Made by a program: the position numbers and the translations under genes
In this document: positions 55,781 through 64,000 of the stretch, piece by piece
Position numbering within the stretch: position 1 is the stretch's first letter
How the letters are laid out: each line of letters begins with the position of its first letter
The notes under the pieces: model-generated
The model's input: the letters and a program-made list of their open reading frames with translations, nothing else
Told to the model about the DNA's origin: nothing
Databases searched by the model: none
Source of the DNA: Rhizobium leguminosarum
Lineage (GTDB): Bacteria; Pseudomonadota; Alphaproteobacteria; Rhizobiales; Rhizobiaceae
Length of the DNA stretch: 64,000 bases
Direction: 5' to 3'
NCBI RefSeq assembly: GCF_017876795.1
Contig: NZ_JAGIOR010000001.1
Span: 1,374,501-1,438,500, forward strand

Positions 55781-56697
55781 TTGCGGGCCTCGTTGACCAG
55801 GGCTGCAAGAATGATGACACGCGCCCTATCGGCATCGATGTCGGCGGCAAATTGGGCATTGAAGGCTGCATGCGTAGCGCGGGTCTCGACGACGGTGCGG
55901 CCACGGGTCAGGGCGCCCTGCAGCTCGACGTCGATACGGGCGGGCCGGAAACTGACGACATCCGGAGCGACGAAGGCGACGGCGGCTGTGGGATCGTAGA
56001 TCGCCATGCCCGGGCGGCCGCGGCTGGTGCCGATGCGGATATAGCCCGCAAATATGTCCGCAATCAGCTCCGCATTGGTGCCGCCGGCATTGCGCACCGG
56101 TTCGGCATCCTCGGGCCTTGCCAGCACCTTCCGGCAGAGGTCGAGATCGACCATGCGCAGCGGCAGGCCATGGGCGATGACGATCGACAGTGCCTCGGGA
56201 TCAGCGAGCGCGTTGAACTCGGCGGACGCCGTATGGTTGCCTGAGGTGACGCCGCCGCCCATCCACACGAGTTCGCTGATGCGGGCGGCAAGATCGGGGC
56301 GGGCGAGCGCCACGGCGGCGATATTGGTGAGCGGGCCGAGTGCCAGGATACGGTGCTGGCCCTGGCCTTCCAGCCAGCGGCAAAGCGCTGCGAAGGCATC
56401 GCTTTCGGCAAGGGCGGGCGCCTGCGGCAGGCCCCTGCCGATGGTCCGTATGCCGGTTTCGCCGAGGATCGCCTGAGCGGTTTCGAGCTTGCCGAGAACG
56501 GGCATGGCGCGACCGGTGTGGATGGGGAATTTCCAGCCGAAGGCACTGGCAGCGCCGGCGGCATTCGTTTTCACCTGCGGCAGTGGCGTATTGCCGAAAA
56601 CCAGCGATACGCCGTCGATGTCTAATTCCGATTGACCCACCACCAGAATGGCGGCGATGTCGTCGAAGCCCATGTCGGTGTCGATCCAGACGCCCAT
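55777..56697 (-). CDS. Inosine/uridine-preferring nucleoside hydrolase
   Basis: Calcium-dependent N-ribohydrolase, 306 aa, releasing base and ribose. The N-terminal Asp cluster WIDTDMGFDDIAAILVV (residues 4-20) is the diagnostic metal site; LALGPLTNIAAVALARPDLA and WMGGGVTSGNHTASAEFNAL with DPEA follow the family. ATG 56697 is only five bases from the ABC ATPase stop; the longer frame is antisense noise. Coupled to ade downstream, so purine nucleosides are likely substrates. Confidence 0.93.
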   Translation of the reverse strand: MGVWIDTDMGFDDIAAILVVGQSELDIDGVSLVFGNTPLPQVKTNAAGAASAFGWKFPIHTGRAMPVLGKLETAQAILGETGIRTIGRGLPQAPALAESDAFAALCRWLEGQGQHRILALGPLTNIAAVALARPDLAARISELVWMGGGVTSGNHTASAEFNALADPEALSIVIAHGLPLRMVDLDLCRKVLARPEDAEPVRNAGGTNAELIADIFAGYIRIGTSRGRPGMAIYDPTAAVAFVAPDVVSFRPARIDVELQGALTRGRTVVETRATHAAFNAQFAADIDADRARVIILAALVNEARK

Positions 56698-56701
56698 GAT
56701 T

Positions 56702-57727
56702 TCACCCAAACCGCTTGAGGCTGGCCGCGCCGGCAACCGGCAGGTCGAAGGCGAGCGCACTTCCGATCTCATGCGGCTGCAGACCGGCATCAATCTCGGC
56801 CTTGATCGGGCCGAGCGCGGTATCGAGGAGATATTCGCGTGTGTTGCCTGCGAAAGACGTGCCGCGCACGGTGCCCTGAAAAGTGCCGGAGCCAAGGATC
56901 ACCTTGCGCGGACGCCAGGCGAGGCCCGCCGCAGCTTGCGGTGCGGGGCCGGAAAGGGCGATCGGGCCGTTCGTCGTCACAAGCTTTCCGTCCTTCAGCG
57001 CGAAGACATTCTCGAAGCCGACGAAATCGGCGACGAAGGCGGAGGCCGGATTGTTGTAGATCTCTTCCGGCGTGCCGATTTGTTCAATGCCCCCGTTCAA
57101 CATCACGACGATGCGGTCGGCAAGCGCCAAGGCCTCCACCTGGTCGTGGGTGACGAAGATCATGGTGACGCCGGTCTCCTTCTGCACCCGCTGCAATTCG
57201 GCGCGCATCTCGAGGCGAAGGCGGGCGTCGAGATTGGAAAGCGGCTCGTCGAGCAGCAGAACTTTCGGCTCCATCACCATCGAGCGAGCGAGGGCCACCC
57301 GCTGCTGCTGGCCGCCGGAGAGTTCGGCGGGCTTGCGGCCGGCGAAAGCCGACAGGCCGACCGATTTCAGGCCGGAGCCGACGCGGGCGTCGAGATCGGC
57401 ACCCGAAATCCCCTTGAGGCGCAAGCCGAAGGCGACGTTCTCATAAACCGTCAGATGCGGGAAAAGCGCGTAGGACTGGAAGACGAGCCCGACGGCGCGC
57501 TTGTTGGCGGAGACGCGGGTGATATCGGCTCCATCGAGGCTGATACGGCCGGAGGCGGGCGTCAGCAGGCCGGCGATGGCCCGCATGGTCGTCGTCTTGC
57601 CGCAGCCTGAGGGGCCGAGAAGCGCAACGAGCTCACCCTTGCCGATCGAAAGGTCGAGATTGCCGACCGCAACCGTGTCGCCATAGGCAAGCGTCAGCTT
57701 GTCGAGTTGAAGATAGGCATCAGACAT
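56702..57727 (-). CDS. ABC-transporter ATPase, PotA type
   Basis: 341-aa ATPase with Walker A GPSGCGKTT, Q-loop VFQSYALFPHLTVYEN, signature LSGGQQQRVALARSM, Walker B VLLLDEPLSNLDARLR and a C-terminal TOBE-like domain (about 250-341). This is the polyamine/iron-type importer class. The ATG at 57727 lies eight bases inside the upstream permease gene, so translation is coupled. Confidence 0.95.
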   Translation of the reverse strand: MSDAYLQLDKLTLAYGDTVAVGNLDLSIGKGELVALLGPSGCGKTTTMRAIAGLLTPASGRISLDGADITRVSANKRAVGLVFQSYALFPHLTVYENVAFGLRLKGISGADLDARVGSGLKSVGLSAFAGRKPAELSGGQQQRVALARSMVMEPKVLLLDEPLSNLDARLRLEMRAELQRVQKETGVTMIFVTHDQVEALALADRIVVMLNGGIEQIGTPEEIYNNPASAFVADFVGFENVFALKDGKLVTTNGPIALSGPAPQAAAGLAWRPRKVILGSGTFQGTVRGTSFAGNTREYLLDTALGPIKAEIDAGLQPHEIGSALAFDLPVAGAASLKRFG

Positions 57728-58499
57728 AGCGCGAGAATCCCAGGAAACGTTCGGCGAGGAAGACGATGCCCATCGAGAGAAAGGCAAGGAGGGCGGAAAG
57801 CGCCGCGATGGACGGGTCGTAGGTGGTTTCCATGTAACCCAGCATGTCGATCGGCAACGTGCGGACGCCGGGACCGGAGAGGAAGAGCGAGACGGGCACC
57901 TGGTTGAAGCTGGTGACGAAGCCGAGGATGAAGGCGGCGAGGATGCCGCCGCGAATATTCGGCATTACTACGCGGAAAAAGGCGCCGAGTCTGGAGGAGC
58001 CCAGCAGGACGGCGGCCTCTTCGATGTCCGAGCGCAGATTGTCGAGGCTTGCCGAGACGACGCGCACGGCATAGGGCAGTACGAGGGCCGTATGGGCGAA
58101 GAAGAGTGCCAGTGTGATATCGAAACCGAAAGGCACGACGAGATAACGCAGCAGCGCCAGGCCGACGATGATGCCCGGCACGATGATCGGCAGCGAGACG
58201 ATGGTGCGGATGGTCTCCGCTGCGGGCAGCCGGTAGCGGGAAAGGGCGTAGGCGGCGGGAATGCCGAGGACGAGGGCTGCTAGCGTTCCGAAGACGGCGA
58301 GGAACATCGACATGGCGAAGCTGTCGCGGAAACTCTCGATGGTGAACACCTTCACGACCCAACGCAGCGACAGGCCTTGTGGGGGAAAGGCCAGCGTGTC
58401 GCCCGCCGACAACGAAGCGGCAATGATGATTAGGAACGGACCGATCAGGAAGACCAGCAGCAGGAAAAGCACGATCGGCGAAAACAGGCGCAAGGTCAT
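57720..58499 (-). CDS. ABC permease, PotC type
   Basis: 259-aa inner-membrane permease with six helices and the cytoplasmic EAA loop (DIEEAAVLLGSSRLGAFFRV, then VMPNIRGG). It pairs with the permease upstream, whose stop overlaps its start by four bases. The order PotB-like, PotC-like, ATPase follows the spermidine-type transporters. Confidence 0.93.
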   Translation of the reverse strand: MTLRLFSPIVLFLLLVFLIGPFLIIIAASLSAGDTLAFPPQGLSLRWVVKVFTIESFRDSFAMSMFLAVFGTLAALVLGIPAAYALSRYRLPAAETIRTIVSLPIIVPGIIVGLALLRYLVVPFGFDITLALFFAHTALVLPYAVRVVSASLDNLRSDIEEAAVLLGSSRLGAFFRVVMPNIRGGILAAFILGFVTSFNQVPVSLFLSGPGVRTLPIDMLGYMETTYDPSIAALSALLAFLSMGIVFLAERFLGFSRYV

Positions 58500-59323
58500 C
58501 GGCGGTTCCTCGCCGTCGCGAGACGTTTCAGCAGGATGTTGGCCGCAAAGCTCATGATGATCAGAATGAAAGCGATGACGCTTGCCGAGACGAAATCATT
58601 GGCGACGGAAACCTGCTGATAGAGCAGCGTTTCCAGCATCAGCACCTTGGAGCCGCCAAGCACGGCAGGGGTGATGTAGGCGGTCAGCGATCCGGTGAAG
58701 ACAAGTGTGCCGCCGACGACGAGGCCTTCCCTGGTCAGCGGCAGGACCACCTTCGAGAAGACCTGGAACCAGTTGGCGCCAAGCACGCGGGCGGCGGGAA
58801 TCGCATCCTTCGGCATGTTTTCGAGCGCACTGATTAAGGAAAGGATCATCAGCGGCAGAAAGAGCTGTAGGAGGCCGATGAAGACCGCGGTCTCGGTGAA
58901 CAGCAGCCGCAGCGGCTCGGCGCTGAGGCCCAGGCTCGTTATCGCCTGGTTGACGATGCCGGTGCGGCCGAGAATGACGATCCAGGCATAGGTGCGCGCC
59001 ACCGGAGAGATCATCAGCGGCAGGGTGACTAGGCCGATCATGCGGCCCTTGCCATTCGGTGGCAGGTTGACGATGGCGAAGGCTGCGGCATAACCGATGA
59101 CCGCCGAGACAGCGGTGACTTCGAGGCCGAGCCGGAAACTGCGGAGGAAAACGGTGCGGTTCAGCGTCTCGGAGAAGAAACCGGCATAGGCCGACAGCGA
59201 CCAGCCGCCCTCGGCATGGTAGCCCTCCGACAGCAGGATCGCGACAGGCAGCAGGAAGACCAGGGTCGCAAAGACGGCTGCCGGCAGTGCAAGCACCAGG
59301 GCTTCTGCGCGGTTCTGGAACAT
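58496..59323 (-). CDS. ABC permease, PotB type
   Basis: 275-aa permease, six predicted helices, with an EAA loop near MPKDAIPAARVLGANWFQVF and SKVVLPLTREG. A periplasmic-facing insert (EGYHAEGGWSLSAYAGFFSE) after the first helix is typical of PotB-like proteins. It follows the binding-protein gene after a 67-bp gap containing a strong hairpin. Confidence 0.92.
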   Translation of the reverse strand: MFQNRAEALVLALPAAVFATLVFLLPVAILLSEGYHAEGGWSLSAYAGFFSETLNRTVFLRSFRLGLEVTAVSAVIGYAAAFAIVNLPPNGKGRMIGLVTLPLMISPVARTYAWIVILGRTGIVNQAITSLGLSAEPLRLLFTETAVFIGLLQLFLPLMILSLISALENMPKDAIPAARVLGANWFQVFSKVVLPLTREGLVVGGTLVFTGSLTAYITPAVLGGSKVLMLETLLYQQVSVANDFVSASVIAFILIIMSFAANILLKRLATARNRR

Positions 59324-59350
59324 GAGGCGCCTTTCGAGCGGACGGAGGAT

Positions 59351-59374
59351 GGTCCCGGCAGAGGCGCCGGGACC
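59351..59374 (-). terminator. Intercistronic hairpin between binding protein and permease
   Basis: GGTCCCGGC and GCCGGGACC form a perfect 9-bp stem with a 6-base loop and no T-run. Such hairpins after a binding-protein gene often stabilise its message or reduce read-through. Confidence 0.5.
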
Positions 59375-59390
59375 GGTTCGCAGGCAGGCC

Positions 59391-60413
59391 TTATTGCCCG
59401 ACCTTTTCGTTCCATGTCTTCAGCCAGCCAGCGCGGTTGTCGAGAGCGACGGCGGAGGGGATCAGCTTGAGGCTCTTGGCGGTTTCCTCGCCATAGGTGA
59501 GGTTGTTGGCTGCTGCCTCGGGAAGCTTGACCTCGCGGTTGGCAGGGCTGTCGATCAGCTTTTCGGCGAGCTTGGTCTGGATGTCGGTCGAGAGCCAGAA
59601 GTCCATGAACTGCAAAGCGAGATCCTGGTTCTTCGAACCCTTGGTCAGCACCAGTACGTTCATGCCACCGGTCTGGCCCTCCTTGGGCGTCGCCCAGGCC
59701 ACCGGCACGTCGAGCTTGGTGAAGCCGGCCCAGGAGAAACGGCCGATCGGCGCTGCCCAGATCTCCTCTTGCTGCATCAGCTGCACCAGTTGCGAGGATT
59801 TTTCATAGAAGGTGACGATCTCGTCCTTCTTTTCGCCCAGCGCCTCGATCGGTCCCTTCAGATCGGGCGTATCCTTTCCAAGCGCCAAGCCCAGCATGTA
59901 GAGGGCCGGCGGGCCCTGATTGGTGGTCACGTTCGGAAAGGCGACGTGGCCGACATATTCCGGCTTCAGGAGATCGGCCCAGGAATCGATCTTCATCTTG
60001 TCGGACCGATAGGCGATCGAGGTGGCATAGAAAGTATAGCCGACGCTCATGCCGTCGCCGTTCGGATTCTTGGCAATGTCGTAGAGCTTGGCGAAGCTGG
60101 CGAGCTTGGCGGTATCGATCTTGTCGATCAGGCCGGCGCGCGAGGCGGCCAGCGCATCGGCCATGGAAACGGCGGCGAGATCTATGACGGGATTGGCTTT
60201 GTTGGCTTCCAGCTTGGCCAGGCGCTCGACGCTGTTGCCGGTTTCGACCACCAGCTTGCAGCCGCATTTGGCTTCGAAGGGATCGTAGACCAGCGTCTTG
60301 AAATCGTCCTGTGCAAAGGCATAGACGGAAATGGTCAGCGTGCGGTCCGCTGCGGCCGCTCCGAGCGGAGACAGGGCGGCGAGTGCTGCCGTGGCAATGA
60401 GAGCTTTTTTCAT
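59391..60413 (-). CDS. ABC substrate-binding protein, PotD/Fbp type
   Basis: 340-aa periplasmic binding protein with a signal peptide (ALIATAALAALSPLGAAAA). Class motifs: LTISVYAFAQDDFKTLVYDP, CGCKLVVETGNSVERLAKLE, DSWADLLKPEYVGHVAFPNV and WAAPIGRFSWAGF. Sequence class alone suggests polyamines or metals, but the operon partners (nucleoside hydrolase, adenine deaminase) point to a purine nucleoside or related ligand. That is inference from context. Confidence 0.9.
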   Translation of the reverse strand: MKKALIATAALAALSPLGAAAADRTLTISVYAFAQDDFKTLVYDPFEAKCGCKLVVETGNSVERLAKLEANKANPVIDLAAVSMADALAASRAGLIDKIDTAKLASFAKLYDIAKNPNGDGMSVGYTFYATSIAYRSDKMKIDSWADLLKPEYVGHVAFPNVTTNQGPPALYMLGLALGKDTPDLKGPIEALGEKKDEIVTFYEKSSQLVQLMQQEEIWAAPIGRFSWAGFTKLDVPVAWATPKEGQTGGMNVLVLTKGSKNQDLALQFMDFWLSTDIQTKLAEKLIDSPANREVKLPEAAANNLTYGEETAKSLKLIPSAVALDNRAGWLKTWNEKVGQ

Positions 60414-60414
60414 T

Positions 60415-61458
60415 TTACGTGTTCTCCATCTCTGAGGTTTTTGGTCCCGGGTGCGCAGGCCCGGATGATTGGCGGACGATCAGCTGCATGGCGACGCGAT
60501 CGATCTCGGCGGTAACCAGCATGCCTTGCCGGATGCTGCTCGTTCTTATGGTATCCACCAGCGCTGACACGGCAATGCCGGCAATAGCGTCCATGTCCAT
60601 TCGAATAGTCGTCAGCGACGGCGTGACGACCGGCGACCAAATGAGGTCGTCGAAGCCGGTGACGCTGACATCGGCCGGAATGCTGACGCCGGCCTGCTGC
60701 AGCTCCGTCAGTGCGCGCAGCGCCTGCAGGTCGGAGAGGGCTGCGAAGGCCGTGAACCCCTGCCTGACTTTTTCGGCGAGACCGAGCGGGCAGCCGCTGC
60801 CGCCATCCTGCTCCAGTCTCTCTATCCACAGTGTTTCCGAATGCATGCCCGGGCGCATGCCGGAGCGGATGCCGTCGGCGCGGTCATTCTGGACGGTGGA
60901 TTCCTGATTATTGCCGATGATGAGGATGCGGCGATGGCCGAGGCTGGCGAGATGGCCGGCGATTTCGCACCCGCCCTGCCAGTGGTCGGCGGCAACCGTA
61001 TTACCTGGCGTCGAAGCGGTGTCGATAACGGCGACCGGACAGGCGGCGGCGGAAATGCGAGTGGCGCGGCGGGGAATGATGACCATGCCGTCGACGCCGC
61101 GCTCGACCAGCCGATTGATCGCCTCGGTCTGCGCGGTGACATCGCCGCGGGAATCGGCGATCAGCACGCCGTAACCGGCGGCGGATGCGGCGAATTCGAT
61201 CGCCTGGGCAATCTTTGGGAACAGCGGATTTGCGATATCGGGGAGCACCAGGCCGAGAACGCCGCTGCGGCCGGTCCGCAACGCTCGCCCGGCCTGGCTC
61301 GGAACATAACCGAGTTCGGCCGCATGCTCGCGGATCCTTTCAACCAATTGGCCGGATACCCGACCCTTGCCGGATAACGCATTGGAAACCGTGGCGACGG
61401 AAACGCCGAGCGACGTCGCTATCCTGCTGAGGTTCGGTCCCGAACGCGATGAAGCCAT
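60415..61458 (-). CDS. LacI-family repressor of the nucleoside operon
   Basis: 347-aa regulator. The HTH (LSRIATSLGVSVATVSNALSG) is followed by the hinge and a periplasmic-binding-like ligand domain (VLGLVLPDIANPLFPKIAQA, HRRILIIGNNQES, DVSVTGFDDLIWSPVVTPSL). It is the first gene of the operon, one base from the binding-protein gene, and a perfect LacI-type palindrome lies just upstream of its start, so autoregulation by a purine or nucleoside is likely. Confidence 0.92.
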   Translation of the reverse strand: MASSRSGPNLSRIATSLGVSVATVSNALSGKGRVSGQLVERIREHAAELGYVPSQAGRALRTGRSGVLGLVLPDIANPLFPKIAQAIEFAASAAGYGVLIADSRGDVTAQTEAINRLVERGVDGMVIIPRRATRISAAACPVAVIDTASTPGNTVAADHWQGGCEIAGHLASLGHRRILIIGNNQESTVQNDRADGIRSGMRPGMHSETLWIERLEQDGGSGCPLGLAEKVRQGFTAFAALSDLQALRALTELQQAGVSIPADVSVTGFDDLIWSPVVTPSLTTIRMDMDAIAGIAVSALVDTIRTSSIRQGMLVTAEIDRVAMQLIVRQSSGPAHPGPKTSEMENT

Positions 61459-61471
61459 GATCGACGGCGCT

Positions 61472-61493
61472 CTTGATTAATCGTTTAATCAAG
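61472..61493. promoter_or_regulatory. LacI-type operator
   Basis: CTTGATTAA and TTAATCAAG, perfect 9-bp inverted repeats with a four-base TCGT spacer, lie 14 bases upstream of the regulator's ATG on the minus strand. Symmetric AT-rich operators of this size are typical of LacI proteins. Confidence 0.75.
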
Positions 61494-61572
61494 CTTTACA
61501 TCAGCTGTTTTCGCTTGTCGATTCCCAATTCAACTTATGTGAGTTATCCGGATACAAAATTCGGTCAACATG

Positions 61573-61604
61573 AAAAAAGCCCCGCGAGACGATCGCGGGG
61601 CTTT
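61573..61604 (-). terminator. Terminator after the efflux channel gene
   Basis: AAAGCCCCGCGA and TCGCGGGGCTTT form a 12-bp perfect stem with a 5-base loop; read on the minus strand it ends in six T. It sits 28 bases past the stop of the channel gene. Confidence 0.9.
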
Positions 61605-61631
61605 GTATGTCAAACGGCACAAGGCGGCCGA

Positions 61632-63071
61632 TCAGGTCTTGGCGGGCTTCACCACGACAGTGGTGTTGGCTACGGTCGTCTTGCCGCCGGGGGCAAAGCC
61701 GCCGCCGACCGCGACGTTCAGCGAGACATAGTCCTTGGCCATCTGCTGGACGGCTGCGGCAAGGCTTGCTTGGGCAAGCGAAACCTGGCGCTGGGCGTCG
61801 AGAACGTCGAGCAGCGACGAAGCGCCGTCCTTGTAGGATGCTGTCGACAGTTCGAGTGTCTCCTGCGTGGTCTTTACCTGAGCCTGGAGTGCCGAGACCG
61901 TGCGGGCGTCACGCCGGACGGCCGAAAGCGCGTTCTCGACCTGTTCGATCGCGGTCAACACGGTCGATTTCCAGTTGAGGTAGGCCGTAGCAGCATCCGA
62001 CTGTGCCGACTTGACGTTGGCGCGCAGGCGGCCACCATCGAGGATCGGCAGGTTGAGGGTCGGGCCGAAGGACCAGGGCGTCAGGCCGCCATGGACGCCG
62101 CGCTGATTGATATAGGCTGGCGAAATCGAGCCGCTGAGCGAGATGCTTGGATAAAGCTGCGCCTGGGCAACACCGATATTGGCCGTTGCGGCAGCGAGGT
62201 CACGTTCCGCTACGCGGATATCAGGCCGGTTGCGGATCAGATCGGCCGGGATGCCGGAGGTGATACTGCCGTGGAACACCGGCTGACCGGCGCCCCTCAG
62301 CAGTTCATCGACGAGAGCCGAAGCAGGCAGGCCGAGCAACGTGGCGATGTGATGGGCGGAAATGCGGATATTGGTTTCGAGGCCGGGAATTTCGGCGAGC
62401 GTCGACTGTACCAAGCCTTCGGCCTGGACGACGTCGAGACGCGAGGCGGCACCAGCTTCAAGCTGGAATTTGGTCAGTTCGTAGGTCTCCTGGCGAGACT
62501 TCAGGTTGGCCTTGGAAAGCGCCAGGCGCTGCTGGAAAAAGCGGACGTCGATATAACTCGAGACCATGTCCTGCACGAGAGTGAGCTTGGCAACGTCCGC
62601 GGATGCGTAAGCGGAATCGAGCGAAGCGAGAGCGCCTTCCGTGCTGCGCTTGTAGAGGCCGAAGATGTCGAGCAGCCAGCTCAGCTGTGCATCGCCGCCG
62701 CTGGTGTTGCGTGTGTCAAACTGCGTGCGCAGCTCACCCCTCTGGCCGCTGACCGTGTGCGAGGCGCCGACCGTCAGGTTTGGCAAGCCGCCGGCTCCTG
62801 CTACGGTAACGTTGGCGGAAGCCGCATTGATGCGTTCGATCGCCTGCTGGATTGACAGGTTCTGGTCGAGGCCGCTCTGGACATAGCCGTCCAGCTTGCG
62901 GTCGTTGAAGGCATTCCACCAGGCCACGGTGGTTCCGTCGCCATCGCTCTTGGTGTTGCCCTCTCCGAATTTGGCGGGCAGTGGCATCTCAGGAGGAACA
63001 TGATCCGGGCCAACAACGCAGCCCGACAACAATAACAATAATGCCGGTGTGGCAAAACGAAGAGATACCAT
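61632..63071 (-). CDS. RND efflux outer-membrane lipoprotein (NodT/OprM family)
   Basis: 479-aa outer-membrane channel of the TolC/OprM/NodT class. The lipobox LLLLSGC puts the lipidated Cys at residue 18. The two OEP repeats are visible (AWWNAFNDRKLDGYVQSGL, LSIQQAIERINAASANVTVA, RPDIRVAERDLAAATANIGV, ALQAQVKTTQETLELSTASY). It follows the RND pump gene in the same direction by 150 bases and forms the outer part of a tripartite drug pump. Confidence 0.93.
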   Translation of the reverse strand: MVSLRFATPALLLLLSGCVVGPDHVPPEMPLPAKFGEGNTKSDGDGTTVAWWNAFNDRKLDGYVQSGLDQNLSIQQAIERINAASANVTVAGAGGLPNLTVGASHTVSGQRGELRTQFDTRNTSGGDAQLSWLLDIFGLYKRSTEGALASLDSAYASADVAKLTLVQDMVSSYIDVRFFQQRLALSKANLKSRQETYELTKFQLEAGAASRLDVVQAEGLVQSTLAEIPGLETNIRISAHHIATLLGLPASALVDELLRGAGQPVFHGSITSGIPADLIRNRPDIRVAERDLAAATANIGVAQAQLYPSISLSGSISPAYINQRGVHGGLTPWSFGPTLNLPILDGGRLRANVKSAQSDAATAYLNWKSTVLTAIEQVENALSAVRRDARTVSALQAQVKTTQETLELSTASYKDGASSLLDVLDAQRQVSLAQASLAAAVQQMAKDYVSLNVAVGGGFAPGGKTTVANTTVVVKPAKT

Positions 63072-63221
63072 TCATTTCATCCTGTACTCGAGCAAGTCAA
63101 TTCTTGTCCGAAGCTTCATGCTTCACTAACGGCCGCTGCGCCTCGCCCTACCAAAAACACCATGCCGAAGCAGTCGGCCGCAATGTAGCAACGAGAACAG
63201 CATTATCACAGTGCATTTATA

Positions 63222-64000
63222 TCACACTCCTGCCGCATTTTTGCGGCGTGTGGCAAAGATGCGTCGAATGACGACGAAGAAGGACGGTACGAAGAAGATT
63301 CCGAGCATCGTTGCCGCCAGCATGCCGCCGAGAACGCCGATACCGATGGCGTTTTGTGCCGCCGAACCCGCGCCCGTCGCGATCGCCAGCGGCACGACGC
63401 CGAGAATGAAGGCAAGCGAGGTCATGATGATCGGCCGCAGGCGCAATCTCGCCGCTTCCAGCGTCGCTTCGTAGAGGCCCATGCCGCTTTCCATGCGGTC
63501 CTTGGCGAATTCGACGATCAGGATCGCGTTTTTTGCCGCCAGCCCGATGGTTGTGAGCAGGCCGACCTTGAAATAGACGTCGTTCGCCTGACCGAACAAG
63601 GTTGCTGCCGTCAGCGCCCCGAGAATACCGACAGGCACCGCCATGATCACCGAGAAGGGGATCGACCAGCTTTCGTAGAGCGCCGCCAGGCAGAGAAAGA
63701 CGACGAGAACGGAGATCGCATAGAGCATCGGCGCCTGCGAACCGGAAAGGCGCTCCTGATAGGAGATGCCCTGCCAGGCGACGGTATAACCGCCGCCGAG
63801 CTGTTCGGTCAGCGCTTCCATCTCGTTCATCGCATCGCCCGAGGAAACCCCGGGTGCGGAAGCTCCGTCGAGCGGAATGGCGCTAACGGCGTTGAAACGG
63901 GCAAGCGAGGGCGCACCTTTCACCCACTCCGTCCGGGTAAAGGCGGAGAAGGGCACCATTTCGCCGTCATTGTTGCGGGCGTACCAGTGGTCGAGATCGC
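63222..64000 (-). CDS. RND multidrug efflux permease, C-terminal part (cut by window edge)
   Basis: The last ~259 residues of an AcrB/MexB-type proton-driven pump; the gene runs past base 64000. Visible: [20 protein letters not shown] of the porter domain, [20 protein letters not shown], then the C-terminal membrane helices ([80 protein letters not shown]) and end [10 protein letters not shown]. No frameshift is seen in this part. The periplasmic adaptor gene should lie beyond the window. Confidence 0.93.
   Translation of the reverse strand, partial: DLDHWYARNNDGEMVPFSAFTRTEWVKGAPSLARFNAVSAIPLDGASAPGVSSGDAMNEMEALTEQLGGGYTVAWQGISYQERLSGSQAPMLYAISVLVVFLCLAALYESWSIPFSVIMAVPVGILGALTAATLFGQANDVYFKVGLLTTIGLAAKNAILIVEFAKDRMESGMGLYEATLEAARLRLRPIIMTSLAFILGVVPLAIATGAGSAAQNAIGIGVLGGMLAATMLGIFFVPSFFVVIRRIFATRRKNAAGV

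Noticed and set aside
63072..63221. Separate gene between the RND pump and its channel
   Set aside because: No ORF with a ribosome site; the sequence looks like an ordinary spacer, with only a weak TTGACT-like element before the channel gene.

Overview
The window looks like chromosomal DNA of an alphaproteobacterium of the order Rhizobiales, most likely Rhizobium of the etli/leguminosarum group. The basis is the high G+C, the ybgC-tolQRAB-pal-ybgF-tilS-ftsH-glmM order, sqdBDC sulfolipid genes, CbtBA cobalt genes behind a B12 riboswitch, NodT-type efflux lipoprotein, and small palindromic repeats of the kind found between rhizobial genes. The genus call comes from protein recognition by eye, not from a database search.

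Layout. 1-8.8 kb: chemoreceptor, flavin monooxygenase, yebC, and small metabolic or unknown genes including ymdB and 5-formyl-THF cyclo-ligase. 8.9-11.9 kb (minus): translationally coupled sulfolipid operon sqdB-sqdD-sqdC. 12-23.8 kb (plus): cell-envelope block ybgC, tolQ, tolR, tolA, a free-standing TolA C-domain paralogue, tolB, pal, ybgF, then tilS, ftsH and glmM. 24.2-28.1 kb: outer-membrane barrel protein, then serC-serA behind a putative serC leader. 28.2-33.6 kb: small unknown gene, GGDEF/EAL protein, ArsR/SRPBCC pair with an apparently leaderless promoter, a 33-residue exported peptide, mnmA and tRNA-Met(CAU). 33.7-38.9 kb is a patchy accessory stretch: orphan VCBS-type protein, gene remnants, pobA/pobR, and ackA fused to the 3' stump of a phosphoketolase gene. 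39.2-42.9 kb: PiT phosphate transporter, second GGDEF/EAL protein, 38-residue membrane protein.

42.9-45.4 kb is a cobalt/B12 locus: a divergent histidine-phosphatase-like gene, a cobalamin riboswitch, cbtB, cbtA and an unknown exported protein. 45.4-52.7 kb holds a sulfite-oxidase-like gene without a normal start codon, a DctB/DctD-type two-component pair whose regulator is cut by an in-frame amber codon, and the TctCBA tricarboxylate transporter it probably controls. 52.8-61.5 kb holds an M20 amidohydrolase and a LacI-controlled seven-gene operon coupling a PotABCD-type ABC importer to nucleoside hydrolase and adenine deaminase, best read as purine nucleoside salvage. 61.6-64 kb: an RND pump gene (cut by the window edge) and its outer-membrane channel.

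The strongest leads are the in-frame multi-hairpin repeat inside tilS, the amber-split DctD, the TolA C-domain paralogue inside the tol operon, the purine-nucleoside operon, and the fossil genes beside pobA and ackA. No CRISPR array, transposase, integrase or phage module was seen.
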